Assembly: GCF_000516515.1 (NCBI RefSeq)
Contig: NZ_KI911784.1
Coordinates: forward strand, 1,458,881 to 1,522,880
Source of the DNA: Chloroflexus sp. Y-396-1
Lineage (GTDB): Bacteria > Chloroflexota > Chloroflexia > Chloroflexales > Chloroflexaceae
Length of the DNA stretch: 64,000 nucleotides
Direction of reading: 5' to 3'
In this document: positions 27,874 to 36,426 of the stretch, one piece after another
Position numbering within the stretch: position 1 is the first letter of the stretch
How the letters are laid out: each line of letters opens with the position of its first letter
The notes under the pieces: generated by a model
Database searches by the model: none
What the model was told of the DNA's origin: nothing
What the model saw: the letters and a program-made list of their open reading frames with translations, nothing else
Position numbers and translations under genes: made by a program

Positions 27874-28809
27874 ATGGTAGTAGACATCTTTACCCAACTA
27901 CAAGATTTTCTCCTTGCCCAGAGTGATGCAATAGTGGTCAGGTTGGTCCAACAGGCTCAACAGCAGAGTACCGGTTACGCTCAACTTGACACCGCAGAAC
28001 TATTGCCGTCGATGAGGATGGCTGTTGAAACGCTGGCGGAAGCAATCGGTACGCGAGACACGCTTCCCTTGGTGGCTTACGCCGAGGCGCTAGGTGAAAT
28101 GCGCGTTCATACCGGTTTTGCCCTCGCTGATGTGCTGATTGCTATGGAGGTCTTTCGCACACTGGTTTGGAATGCGATCGAGGAGTTCACCGCTGAACAC
28201 CCAGACTGTAGTGTTGAGACGGTGCGAACAGTTGAAGACCTCCTGATGCAGTTCCGGCAGGCCCTTGTTACCAGCTTTAATACGACCTACCATCAATTGC
28301 ACTTTCAATGGCGTGACCAGACTGAGCAGCTTATCGCTCAGCAACAGACGATTCGTGAGCTGGGTACGCCAATCCTCCCCCTGTACGAAGGGATTCTGGT
28401 CATGCCACTGGTCGGCGCTATCGACAGTTTTCGTGCTGGTCAGATGATGGAAAAGCTCCTGACCACGATTGCCGAGCGTCAATCCGACATCGTCATTATC
28501 GACATCACCGGTGTGCCTGTGATCGATACTGCGGTCGCCAATTATCTTTTACAGACGGTACGGGCCGCTCAGTTGCTCGGTGCGCGCATCATTATGGTTG
28601 GGATTAGCCCAGAAATTGCGCAGACAATCGTTCAGCTTGGGGTTGATTTGAGCAAGATGACAGTTAGTGCCACCCTCCAGAGTGGACTGGAGCTAGCCTT
28701 ACGCTATGCAGGACGTGCTATCAGACCGATAGCGTCGTTGCCGAATCAACGTGATAGTGTTTCGTATGAATACGAAAAGCGATGCGGATATCCTATCATT
28801 AGTATGTAG
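27874..28809 (+). CDS. RsbR-like STAS protein 3
   Basis: 311 residues with AGGAGG-type ribosome site 9 bases before the ATG. N-terminal helical half (LLAQSDAIVVRLVQQAQQQS, RVHTGFALADVLIAMEVFRT) again unlike the other copies, STAS half again close to them (DIVIIDITGVPVIDTAVANY, PEIAQTIVQLGVDL). It has an extra C-terminal tail of about 25 residues (SLPNQRDSVSYEYEKRCG) not found in copies 1 and 2. It is 134 bases from copy 2 and may have its own promoter. Confidence 0.88.
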   Translation: MVVDIFTQLQDFLLAQSDAIVVRLVQQAQQQSTGYAQLDTAELLPSMRMAVETLAEAIGTRDTLPLVAYAEALGEMRVHTGFALADVLIAMEVFRTLVWNAIEEFTAEHPDCSVETVRTVEDLLMQFRQALVTSFNTTYHQLHFQWRDQTEQLIAQQQTIRELGTPILPLYEGILVMPLVGAIDSFRAGQMMEKLLTTIAERQSDIVIIDITGVPVIDTAVANYLLQTVRAAQLLGARIIMVGISPEIAQTIVQLGVDLSKMTVSATLQSGLELALRYAGRAIRPIASLPNQRDSVSYEYEKRCGYPIISM

Positions 28810-29082
28810 GTTGTGTTTCCTAACAATCCATATCCGTCCCTTTGTAGATCGGGTTGCGTCCACTGACACGATTCATCCGTCGTGATGCGAAAACACGTAT
28901 TCGGATAGACTCTAAAATATGGAAGTACGGATGTCACAACGCTATACCGTCATTCATTGGCAGTTCACCCGTAGGGGCACAGCGGCACCCACCCTTCTAT
29001 GAGATTCCGTCGGTATCAGGCCAGTCGTACACCGGGTTGCGTCCATTGACACGAATTATTACGAATGAGGAATGCAGCAAAG
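28810..29082. other. Spacer between STAS 3 and tRNA-Gly with a direct repeat
   Basis: Holds a 22-base direct repeat (28850-28871 and 29033-29054, one mismatch, core GGGTTGCGTCCA) and a GTAGGGGCACAGCGG copy at 28971. No gene seen. Confidence 0.6.
28850..29054. repeat. Direct repeat of 22 bases beside tRNA-Gly
   Basis: 28850-28871 and 29033-29054 share CGGGTTGCGTCCA-TGACACGA with a single C/T difference. The 160 bases between them hold a GTAGGGGCACAGCGG copy. Could be flanks of an excised or decayed small element. Confidence 0.55.
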
Positions 29083-29110
29083 AAAAATCCCCTGACCGAT
29101 TGGTCAGAGG
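29083..29110 (-). terminator. Terminator of tRNA-Gly
   Basis: On the minus strand CCTCTGACC and GGTCAGGGG arms with a 4-base loop, followed by ATTTTT. It ends the tRNA transcript 5 bases past the CCA end. Confidence 0.85.
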
Positions 29111-29114
29111 ATAT

Positions 29115-29190
29115 TGGAGCGGGAGACGGGACTCGAACCCGCGACATTGTGCTTGGGAAGCACACACTCTACCAACTGAGTTACTCCCGC
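29115..29190 (-). tRNA. tRNA-Gly(CCC)
   Basis: 76 bases including an encoded CCA. Acceptor GCGGGAG pairs with CTCCCGC; anticodon stem TGTGC/GCACA encloses TTCCCAA, giving CCC for the GGG codon; T arm GCGGG TTCGAGT CCCGT. All arms pair correctly. Confidence 0.95.
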
Positions 29191-29207
29191 ATTTGTTAGC
29201 GCATATA

Positions 29208-29236
29208 AGTATAGCACGCTCAGCATAACCTGTCAA
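29208..29236 (-). promoter_or_regulatory. Near-consensus promoter of tRNA-Gly
   Basis: On the minus strand TTGACA (29236-29231) and TATACT (29213-29208), exact 17-base spacer. It lies directly after the response-regulator stop, so the tRNA has its own promoter. Confidence 0.85.
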
Positions 29237-29920
29237 TCATGGTTCAAGCCGATATCCAACTCCCCATTCGGTCAGTAAAATCTGGGGCTGGCGAGGATCA
29301 TGCTCGATTTTGCGTCGCAGATGCCAGATATAAACCTTCAGGTAATCATTATCGCGTACTTGATCGCTCCCCCAAACCGCACGTAACAGTTGTTCGTGGG
29401 TAACTACCTCACCAGCGTGTTCAGCCAGCACCAGCAGCAGTTGATACTCAGTCGGTGTCAGGTCAACCAGCTCACCGCGCACACGCACCTCATGCTTACG
29501 CTGATCGATGCTAATCAAGTTCTGACCGACGACGAGCGGGCGATTCACCGCCGGTACCCGTCTGAGCAGAGCACGAATCCGAGCCAGTAATTCATCATAA
29601 TTAAAGGGCTTGACAAGATAATCATCAGCGCCGTAATCAAGACCCGTGATTACATCATGCGGTTCAGTCTTAGCAGTAAGCATTAATATCGGTAGCGAAG
29701 CAAATTCCCGAACTTTTTGGCAGACCATCATACCATCAAGATCGGGCAGCATAATATCAAGAATCACCAGATCAGGCCGCTGGTTACGGATGATCTTCAT
29801 CGCCTCTATGCCACTACTCGTCTGTAGAACACCATAGCCTTCCTGTTCAAGCCGCACACGTACCAGCTCTTGCAAATGATTATCGTCATCGACAACCAGA
29901 ATGGTCTTGGTCTGTTCCAT
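29237..29920 (-). CDS. OmpR/PhoB-type response regulator
   Basis: 227 residues from the ATG at 29920, which has GGAG 6 bases upstream; an ATG four codons earlier lacks one. The receiver domain has the acidic pocket (LVVDDDNHL), phospho-Asp in LVILDIMLPDLDG near residue 52 and the Lys of YLVKPFNYDEL near 102. The C-terminal winged helix (VDLTPTEYQLLLVLAEHAGE, YLKVYIWHLRRKIEHD) binds DNA. KdpE-like in length and pattern. No sensor kinase is adjacent on either side, so it is an orphan here. Confidence 0.92.
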   Translation of the reverse strand: MEQTKTILVVDDDNHLQELVRVRLEQEGYGVLQTSSGIEAMKIIRNQRPDLVILDIMLPDLDGMMVCQKVREFASLPILMLTAKTEPHDVITGLDYGADDYLVKPFNYDELLARIRALLRRVPAVNRPLVVGQNLISIDQRKHEVRVRGELVDLTPTEYQLLLVLAEHAGEVVTHEQLLRAVWGSDQVRDNDYLKVYIWHLRRKIEHDPRQPQILLTEWGVGYRLEP

Positions 29921-29956
29921 AAAGTTCTCCATTTGCTGTGACCGATTTCAGTCGCC

Positions 29957-30793
29957 TCACCGCGATTGACCACTGCTGCCAGCTCGTAACTCGGTGAATC
30001 GAACAGCGATGTCGTCAAAGGTGAGTTCACCGATGTGAACATAGCGAATCTGCCCGTCAGGTGTAATAAAGAAACTGGTAGGAAGCGGAAACACTCGATA
30101 GGCCTCGGTGATGGTACCGTCAACATCAAGTGCGATCGGATACGTCACGTTATACTGATCTAAGAATGCTGCCACATCTGCAACGGTTCGCCCTTGCACC
30201 TGTTCATCATCGGTAAGGTTCACGCCAATGATCATCAGACCCTGACCGGCGAATTGTTCATATGCCCGCTGCAAAGCTGGCAATTCTCGTTTGCACGGTT
30301 CGCACCACGTTCCCCAGAAGTTGAGTACAACAACATTGCCACGGTACTGCGTTAGTTCGATAGTACCGCCACGTAATGCTGGAGCTGTAAACGAGGGTGC
30401 CGGACGATTAACTTCACCCATCGCCTGACCGCTCAATGTTTCACGGTTTGTAAACATCCAGACTGCCACAACAATTGCTACGGCAACAAAGGCGAAGGCG
30501 AAAGCACTCAACAATTCACGACGACCCGGTTCACGGCGCACCGGTCGAGGAGTTGACGGGATGAAACCCTGACTGATGTCATACTGGCGCCGTCGTTCTG
30601 GATCACGGAGCACGGTATATGCTTGCTCAATCTCGGCCAACCGCTTTTGAGCGACTGCCCGCAGGTCATCGGCGAGATCGCCGAGCCGTTCCGGTGCATA
30701 TCGTTGCCGTTGCTGTTCATAGGCAGCATCAATGTCTGCCTGATCGGCCTCTGGCGCCACACCTAATAGGCTGTAATAATTTTGTCTAGTCAT
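29957..30793 (-). CDS. HPD-less J-domain / membrane helix / thioredoxin-like fusion (CcmG/ResA-like)
   Basis: 278 residues. Residues 1-75 form a J-like domain (NYYSLLGVAPEADQADIDAA ... AYTVLRDPERRRQYD), but where DnaJ proteins have His-Pro-Asp this reads Ala-Pro-Glu (RYAPERL), so stimulation of DnaK is not expected. A membrane helix follows (LLSAFAFAFVAVAIVVAVWMF, about 92-112), then a TlpA/ResA/CcmG-type thioredoxin domain with FWGTWCEPCKREL (about 160) and the cis-Pro loop FPLPTSFFITPDG (about 240). The Cys pair would face outside and reduce apocytochrome c haem-site cysteines, while the J-like part stays in the cytoplasm. It ends the ccm region. Confidence 0.9.
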   Translation of the reverse strand: MTRQNYYSLLGVAPEADQADIDAAYEQQRQRYAPERLGDLADDLRAVAQKRLAEIEQAYTVLRDPERRRQYDISQGFIPSTPRPVRREPGRRELLSAFAFAFVAVAIVVAVWMFTNRETLSGQAMGEVNRPAPSFTAPALRGGTIELTQYRGNVVVLNFWGTWCEPCKRELPALQRAYEQFAGQGLMIIGVNLTDDEQVQGRTVADVAAFLDQYNVTYPIALDVDGTITEAYRVFPLPTSFFITPDGQIRYVHIGELTFDDIAVRFTELRAGSSGQSR

Positions 30794-30835
30794 AGATGCA
30801 ATTGTAGCATACCTTTAACCAAAAGCTAACGCTTT

Positions 30836-31933
30836 TTATTGACTATATTCATTGATCAGAATCTGCGCCTGCAATTGCAATCCCTGATTTACGCCGGGAA
30901 TAGACAACACGAGCTGCCACTGCTGAATGGCGCGTTCGGTTTGTGGCGGATCGACAGCAACGAGGCAAATGCCATGCGAAAGCAACACTCGTGCATCTTG
31001 TGGCGCAGCCTGAAGGGCTTTTTCTGCTTCTGCCAATCCTTCTTGGGCACGCTTCGGATTCTTGGTATCGATACCATAGTAACACAGACTGGCTGCAATG
31101 TCGGCCCGAACAACGTTATTGTCGGGCTGTAGCTCAAGTGCTTTGCGATAAGCTTCAACGGCCTCTAGCCAACGTGGTAGGCGTTCTGGATAGATTTGCT
31201 GCGCCTCGGCATTACCGTTGGTAAGCTGTTCACGCACGTACACCACACTATCGAACAAGGCATTGCCAAGGTTGATCCAGGCATTAGGGTTTTCCGGGAC
31301 TTGCCGAGTGACCTGTCGAGCTTCAATAACCTGGCCTTCAAACTGATCGAGAATCTCGCGGAACGTCGGCGTTGGCGGTACAACCGTTGCTGCCGGATTA
31401 GTACCAGAAGTTGCGGGTTGTGCAACCAGCGCAGTACTGATCAGTGTGCCGAGCACGATGCTAAACGTCGCTGCTGCTACCACCAGTGAAGGTAGCAGCC
31501 AGACAGGTTGCTGGCGCTGGACGGTGCGCCCCCGAACCGATGCAGCTCGTGAGCTACGACTCAGGTATGGCTGTGGATTAAAGCCCGGTGGGCGCTCCTG
31601 GCGCCGGGCGGGTGGCAATGGCCGATAATCGATCAGATCGTCATCATCCTCACCAACAGGAACAGATGGAGCAGTATCCGGTACAGGTGGCGGTGCAGGT
31701 TGAAGGATCGTTTGCAGTTGTCGATCATACTCAGCCCGCCGCTGCGGATCACTTAAGACGGCATAAGCTCGTTCAATTGCTTCACGTCGCTGGCGAGCCA
31801 GATCAACCAACTCCTCAGCCGCTCCCTCAAGTCGCTCCGGAGCATACCGCTCCCGTAACCGCTCATAGGCTGCGCGAATCGCCTCAGCATCAGCTTTTGG
31901 GTGAACTTGTAAAATTTCGTAGTAGTCAATCAT
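30836..31933 (-). CDS. HPD-less J-domain / membrane helix / TPR protein (CcmI-like)
   Basis: 365 residues from the ATG at 31933 (MIDYYEILQVHP); the open frame reaches 32014 but the J domain starts here. Residues 1-72 form a J-like domain ending AYAVLSDPQRRAEYDRQL, again with Ala-Pro-Glu (RYAPERLEG) where His-Pro-Asp is expected. A Pro/Arg-rich linker follows, then a membrane helix (LLPSLVVAAATFSIVLGTLI, about 155-175) and TPR-type repeats from about 220 (NPNAWINLGNALFD, EAYRKALELQPDNNVVRADI, EKALQAAPQDARVLLSHGI). Outside TPRs that hold apocytochrome are the job of CcmI/NrfG. It lies 42 bases before the J-thioredoxin gene and follows ccmF. Confidence 0.88.
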   Translation of the reverse strand: MIDYYEILQVHPKADAEAIRAAYERLRERYAPERLEGAAEELVDLARQRREAIERAYAVLSDPQRRAEYDRQLQTILQPAPPPVPDTAPSVPVGEDDDDLIDYRPLPPARRQERPPGFNPQPYLSRSSRAASVRGRTVQRQQPVWLLPSLVVAAATFSIVLGTLISTALVAQPATSGTNPAATVVPPTPTFREILDQFEGQVIEARQVTRQVPENPNAWINLGNALFDSVVYVREQLTNGNAEAQQIYPERLPRWLEAVEAYRKALELQPDNNVVRADIAASLCYYGIDTKNPKRAQEGLAEAEKALQAAPQDARVLLSHGICLVAVDPPQTERAIQQWQLVLSIPGVNQGLQLQAQILINEYSQ

Positions 31934-32143
31934 AGTGCTCACAACAATAGTCGCGATTGGCGGCCATCGGGCCGACCCACCAACCGCGACTATTCCCTCC
32001 TCATCTGTCACCACATCCCGTCAGCATACCGACATGACGGCTTATTACCTCACTTGCGCAATACGTTTATGCACCGTATGCAAGCACTCGCCGACCGAAT
32101 CGAGGACATACGAACCTGATTCGACAACTGGTGAGGACAGCGT

Positions 32144-34537
32144 TCAGCGCCCGGCAGCTCGCCAACCCATTTGTGCTACCAGTTCCGGCAGAGCCTTGGG
32201 CAAGCGGACGCGGACGCCAGCCAGTGCTAGACTACCTTCAAGGTAGCGGCGGACTAATGCAATAGCCCCTCCGATCACCATGATAATCACACCTGTCCAG
32301 ACCAAAACAACCAGCGGTTTAACACTGACCGCAATCACTGCCTTGGCCGGTACAACCGGTAACTCATCAATACCAGGACCGCTGCCTTCGAGGAGTACCA
32401 TCCGATTCGTTGGATCGAGTTCGGCTAAACGTAACGTGTGACCACCCGGGAGCGTTACTGGAATAAACTGCAATTCTCCTTCATTAGTGGTCGGATTCGG
32501 CACGACTTCGACTCGTGGCTCCACCTCAAACGTCTGTCCCTCGTATATCACCTCTACTCGGGCGCCGACTTTTGCCTCACCGCGCACCATTGCCTCGCGG
32601 TCGATATTAAAGCCACGGAAGGTCAATGTATACGGCCCCATCTGGACACTTTGATCGACACCTAAGACCGGTCGTGACGGATCGCGTTCGGGATCATAGC
32701 CGGCTGGCGAGATATAAAGATCGTGCCAGAAATAGCTATGGATCGAGGGCGTTTGCATCGTCGCCCCCATTCGTTGGTTGTAATAGAGGTATGGTCGGGC
32801 CGAAAAGGTGCGCGAGCCATCGCTTACCGTTACATCGAGCACACCGCGCTGCTGATCATCAAGCTGATAGCCGTTAAAGATAAATTCGTAGCCAAACAGG
32901 CGAGCCGATTCGCCGGGCGACAGTGTCAGACGGGTATCAGGTGTAGCGTAGGCTGACGAGGCCACCATCCCAATGGCCATAACCGTAAAGCCCAGATGGG
33001 CGAGATAGCCACCAATCCGTAGCCAACCACCGCGCAATGTACGAATAATCATGAGGAGATTGGTGCCGAATGCAAAAGCACCACCCGCAACGTAGAATAA
33101 CGACAGAACATCGCGTACATTAATGAAGATTGCGACGATAGCAGCCACGACTGCCAATACCGCCGGCCAACGGAGAGCACGGAGCAGATGACTCAGATTA
33201 GAGTCGCGCCAGCCGAGCAGTGGCCCAACGATCAACAGCACAATTGCAACCACACCGAGCGGCGGTACGGTACGTTGATAAAAACTTGGAGCTAGCGAGA
33301 AGCGCCCATCCTCGAACGGTTGAGCCTGGGGATTCATCAAGGTGCCGTCGTCTAACTCGAAGTAGCGCCCCATCCACTCTTGTAATGTATGGCCTACGCC
33401 AGGGATAGCCGAAATGACTGGCATAGAGGTACCGATACCAACCACCAATGCCGTCATCACAATGGTGATAATTCCCAAGACGAAGAAACTATCGCGCGAG
33501 AAGAACTTATCACTAAGCGGACGTGAGGGAATATCGTTCCAGCGAACGACTAACGAGACGACGGCAACCGCCAGCAAGAAAATCTGAAAGCCGACTAGCC
33601 CCTCGAAGATACCTTCAGCAACGAACGAATGAACGGAGAAGTTGGCATACACGCCACTGCGCGTCATGAAGGTGGCATAAAAGACGGTAACATAGGTTGC
33701 TAAACCTAACACTAAGTTTGTCTTGCGGAGGCTCCCGTGGGTTCTCTGCACCAGCATACCGTGGATCAGAGCGGTCAGAATGAGCCAGGGCACCAGTGAG
33801 GAGTTTTCCACCGGATCCCAGCCCCAATAACCACCCCAACCCAGAGTTTCATAGGCCCAATAGCCACCGAGCAAGAGCGCAAGACCCAGAAATGTCCAGG
33901 CTGCCAGTGTCCACGGCAGCGCTCGTTTAACCCACGTATCGTAATCGCGGCGCCAGAGTGCTGCCAGTGCGAACGCAAAGGGAATCATTGATAGTGCATA
34001 GCCGACGAAGAGAATCGGTGGGTGAATAATCATCCAGAAGTTATGCAGCAAGGGATTCAGACCACGTCCATCACCAGGGTTCAGAGCCACACCAGTATTG
34101 GGATCAACCAGTGGCTGAAAGGGATTGAGCACCAGCGTGAACCCAATGATTGCAGCCTGAATCGCCATCACAACCATTAGCACATACGGCTCGAAGTGCT
34201 TTGTACGACGAACCAACAGCACACTGGCGATGGCACCCCAGAGGAGCCAGATCATAAAGCTGCCCGGCTGACCCGCCCAGGTCGCAGCAATGGTGAAGAA
34301 GAACTCCAGATCACGTGAGCTGTAGTTGTACACGTAATCCAAATCAAAACGACGAGCCAGGAAAACGGTAACCAGCAATGTCCACGACATGATAACGCCG
34401 GCCAGTGCCGCATAAACCCCAAACCTGGCGTAGCTGAGTGCTGCTCGCTGACCGCGCAGCACCAGTCCATAACTAATGAGTGCCAGTAGGGTCATACCGA
34501 GGCTCGTCATAAGAAGGAATGTACCGAAGAGATACAT
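32144..34537 (-). CDS. ccmF: CcmF, cytochrome c haem lyase subunit
   Basis: 797 residues, somewhat longer than the usual 650. About 14 membrane helices. The haem-handling WWD block is GWGGYWGWDPVENSSL near residue 230; RSGVYANFSVHSF near 310 is also conserved. A large outside domain near the C-terminal side (LSPGESARLFGYEFIFNGYQ) precedes the last helix. CcmF takes haem from CcmE and joins it to the CxxCH site of apocytochromes. It is followed by the J-TPR gene, 210 bases later, and is preceded by ccmE with a 280-base gap. Confidence 0.93.
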   Translation of the reverse strand: MYLFGTFLLMTSLGMTLLALISYGLVLRGQRAALSYARFGVYAALAGVIMSWTLLVTVFLARRFDLDYVYNYSSRDLEFFFTIAATWAGQPGSFMIWLLWGAIASVLLVRRTKHFEPYVLMVVMAIQAAIIGFTLVLNPFQPLVDPNTGVALNPGDGRGLNPLLHNFWMIIHPPILFVGYALSMIPFAFALAALWRRDYDTWVKRALPWTLAAWTFLGLALLLGGYWAYETLGWGGYWGWDPVENSSLVPWLILTALIHGMLVQRTHGSLRKTNLVLGLATYVTVFYATFMTRSGVYANFSVHSFVAEGIFEGLVGFQIFLLAVAVVSLVVRWNDIPSRPLSDKFFSRDSFFVLGIITIVMTALVVGIGTSMPVISAIPGVGHTLQEWMGRYFELDDGTLMNPQAQPFEDGRFSLAPSFYQRTVPPLGVVAIVLLIVGPLLGWRDSNLSHLLRALRWPAVLAVVAAIVAIFINVRDVLSLFYVAGGAFAFGTNLLMIIRTLRGGWLRIGGYLAHLGFTVMAIGMVASSAYATPDTRLTLSPGESARLFGYEFIFNGYQLDDQQRGVLDVTVSDGSRTFSARPYLYYNQRMGATMQTPSIHSYFWHDLYISPAGYDPERDPSRPVLGVDQSVQMGPYTLTFRGFNIDREAMVRGEAKVGARVEVIYEGQTFEVEPRVEVVPNPTTNEGELQFIPVTLPGGHTLRLAELDPTNRMVLLEGSGPGIDELPVVPAKAVIAVSVKPLVVLVWTGVIIMVIGGAIALVRRYLEGSLALAGVRVRLPKALPELVAQMGWRAAGR

Positions 34538-34816
34538 AAGTTACACTTTCTAGTGATCACAACGTTTTCGTGCCGTACTGCCGTTACTTCTTCAGGAACC
34601 AATGCTACAGCAGGGCAGGTCGCAAACCCACCCTCTTGATACGGTACAGGACACCGATCTCTCAAAACGCTACAAGTACCGGTCAGTGAAAAAGGTTCAG
34701 TCGCTGGATTGTTACGGCGTAGCGTATAGCTTGATCCCAATTTTCGCAAAACGCCACGGTGACCATCATGCGTTAGCCTAGTTCGGCAACGCATGACAGG
34801 ACATCTAGCAACCACC

Positions 34817-35236
34817 TTAAGGTTTAGCCTGATTAAGTTCCTGGTACTTCGATGGGCATTTCACCAGCAAGTCATCGGCCATAAAAGCCTGCTCGTTCGG
34901 GTCATAACGGCCAATCGCAACGATGCTGATCGCCTGCTCGAAGTTCGCCGGACGTGGATCATCAGAGATCACCTTGATCAGTTTACCATTTTCATCTTGC
35001 AGCATAAAGGTAAACCGACCTTGCTCATCGATCTCGCCAGTACTACCCAGAAAGCCAGCCAACTGCACGCTGCGGGTACTTTGCATGGCCTCATCAACGC
35101 TCGTCGTGTAAGCCCGAAATCCTTCTTGAAAGCCAAACAGACCGTACACAACTGCCAGCAAGATAATCCCTAAGCCAGCGACGTGGACTGGCTTGATCGC
35201 TAAACCACGACGTACAGGAGTAGTTACAACTGCCAT
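34817..35236 (-). CDS. ccmE: CcmE, haem chaperone of the Cys (CxxxY) variant
   Basis: 139 residues from the ATG at 35236. A membrane helix (VAGLGIILLAVVYGLFGF) near the N-terminus, then the OB-fold haem chaperone domain (VQLAGFLGSTGEIDEQGRF, FTMLQDENG-type strand, DDPRPANFEQ). The haem-binding motif reads LLVKCPSKYQEL: Cys-x3-Tyr in place of the usual His-x3-Tyr. This variant is known from archaea and some sulfate reducers, where it occurs with loss of CcmH. It starts 13 bases after the ccmD-like gene. Confidence 0.93.
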   Translation of the reverse strand: MAVVTTPVRRGLAIKPVHVAGLGIILLAVVYGLFGFQEGFRAYTTSVDEAMQSTRSVQLAGFLGSTGEIDEQGRFTFMLQDENGKLIKVISDDPRPANFEQAISIVAIGRYDPNEQAFMADDLLVKCPSKYQELNQAKP

Positions 35237-35249
35237 ACCTATCCTCACA

Positions 35250-35465
35250 TTATGAACGGCGCTCAACCGGCTCATCGGCCTCATCGGTTGATCGCACACG
35301 ACTCACTTCGGCTTTCGGCAAAGCTGTTTCTGCTTGCTCACGCTCACGTCGTAGCTCTCGCTGCAACATACGTGCCGTTGTGTCGATCCGCCAGAGGTAG
35401 ACAAAAATAGCGATCCAGACCGATAACACTGCGGCGGTAGCTACAAAAATTGCGGCGTTATCCAT
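35250..35465 (-). CDS. ccmD: CcmD-like small membrane protein
   Basis: 71 residues: one membrane helix (FVATAAVLSVWIAIFVYLW) followed by a charged cytoplasmic tail (RMLQRELRREREQAE), the CcmD pattern. In known systems CcmD helps release holo-CcmE from CcmABC. It overlaps the end of ccmC by 8 bases and is followed by ccmE, the standard order. Confidence 0.85.
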   Translation of the reverse strand: MDNAAIFVATAAVLSVWIAIFVYLWRIDTTARMLQRELRREREQAETALPKAEVSRVRSTDEADEPVERRS

Positions 35466-36426
35466 ATGTTACTCTCCCGCGTTGTGCAATTGCCCACTGC
35501 AAGTCAAGCACCAGTGAACGAACCTGTAACATCCAGAAAAGGAGTGCGGTAAAGCCAAGATTCGCAGCCAGGAAGACATAGAGCGTTCGCCGATTTTCTA
35601 ACAGATTTGTGCCTGGTGCTTCCATGTTCAACCGCACTGCTCCAGTCGCTTCATTGTATTCTTCCAGCCCCAGTTGGAAGCGTGAGCCGGGAAACTCTGG
35701 GCGATCAGCCATGCCACCGTCTACCAGATCAAGGCTTGGATAGAGAATTGCCTCGCGTTGCAAGCCGGGTGTGCTCACCTTGACTTCAGCAACCAGCAGA
35801 TTGCCCTTGCGCTCGAGACCGAGCAACTGCACTTTCTGGTCACCGATCAGACCGACTTTGCCCACTTCGAGGACAACACCATCGCAATTACTACCTTGAA
35901 TAAAAGCACAATTTGGGTGCAGGGTACTGTCAGCAATACGGGGAGCAATAAAGAAGAGGAAAGGCATCGTGACAAACGCGAACAACGAGTAGACGGCACT
36001 CAATTGGCGGCGCCGATCAATATCGTCGATAGCAGCACGCAGCGCGAACAACGCGGCATAAATGAGGAGGAGGACAAAGATTGAGGTCTGGCGCGGATCC
36101 CAATTCCAGAAAATGCCCCACGCTACCTGTGAAAAGATCATTCCGGTGATAGTAGCCAGTAGCGTAAAGAGCAAGCCAGCCTCAGCCGCAGCTACCGCAA
36201 TGTGGTCATCGCGTTCACGGCGTCGCCACAAGTACAAACCGCTAAAGATAGCCGAAATGGTGAAGGCAACAACACTGACCCAGGCCGTGGGAACATGGAC
36301 AATAACAATGCGACCTGCATCACCTAAGCCTTCATACTGCGGTACAACTAAAAAGGTAGCAATTGCTACGCCAGCCATCCACAACCCGATGCCAATTTTT
36401 GCCGCCTGTGCCAATCGTTGCGCCAT
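35458..36426 (-). CDS. ccmC: CcmC, haem-handling membrane protein
   Basis: 322 residues, longer than the usual 240 because of an outside insert of about 90 residues (about 175-265, NCAFIQGSNCDGVVLEVG ...). Six or so membrane helices, the WWD block reading WGIFWNWDPRQTSIFVLLLI near 105, and His residues at VIVHVPTAWVSV near 45. CcmC loads haem onto CcmE. The insert contains two Cys residues and beta-strand-like repeats that are not part of typical CcmC. Confidence 0.93.
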   Translation of the reverse strand: MAQRLAQAAKIGIGLWMAGVAIATFLVVPQYEGLGDAGRIVIVHVPTAWVSVVAFTISAIFSGLYLWRRRERDDHIAVAAAEAGLLFTLLATITGMIFSQVAWGIFWNWDPRQTSIFVLLLIYAALFALRAAIDDIDRRRQLSAVYSLFAFVTMPFLFFIAPRIADSTLHPNCAFIQGSNCDGVVLEVGKVGLIGDQKVQLLGLERKGNLLVAEVKVSTPGLQREAILYPSLDLVDGGMADRPEFPGSRFQLGLEEYNEATGAVRLNMEAPGTNLLENRRTLYVFLAANLGFTALLFWMLQVRSLVLDLQWAIAQRGRVTYG

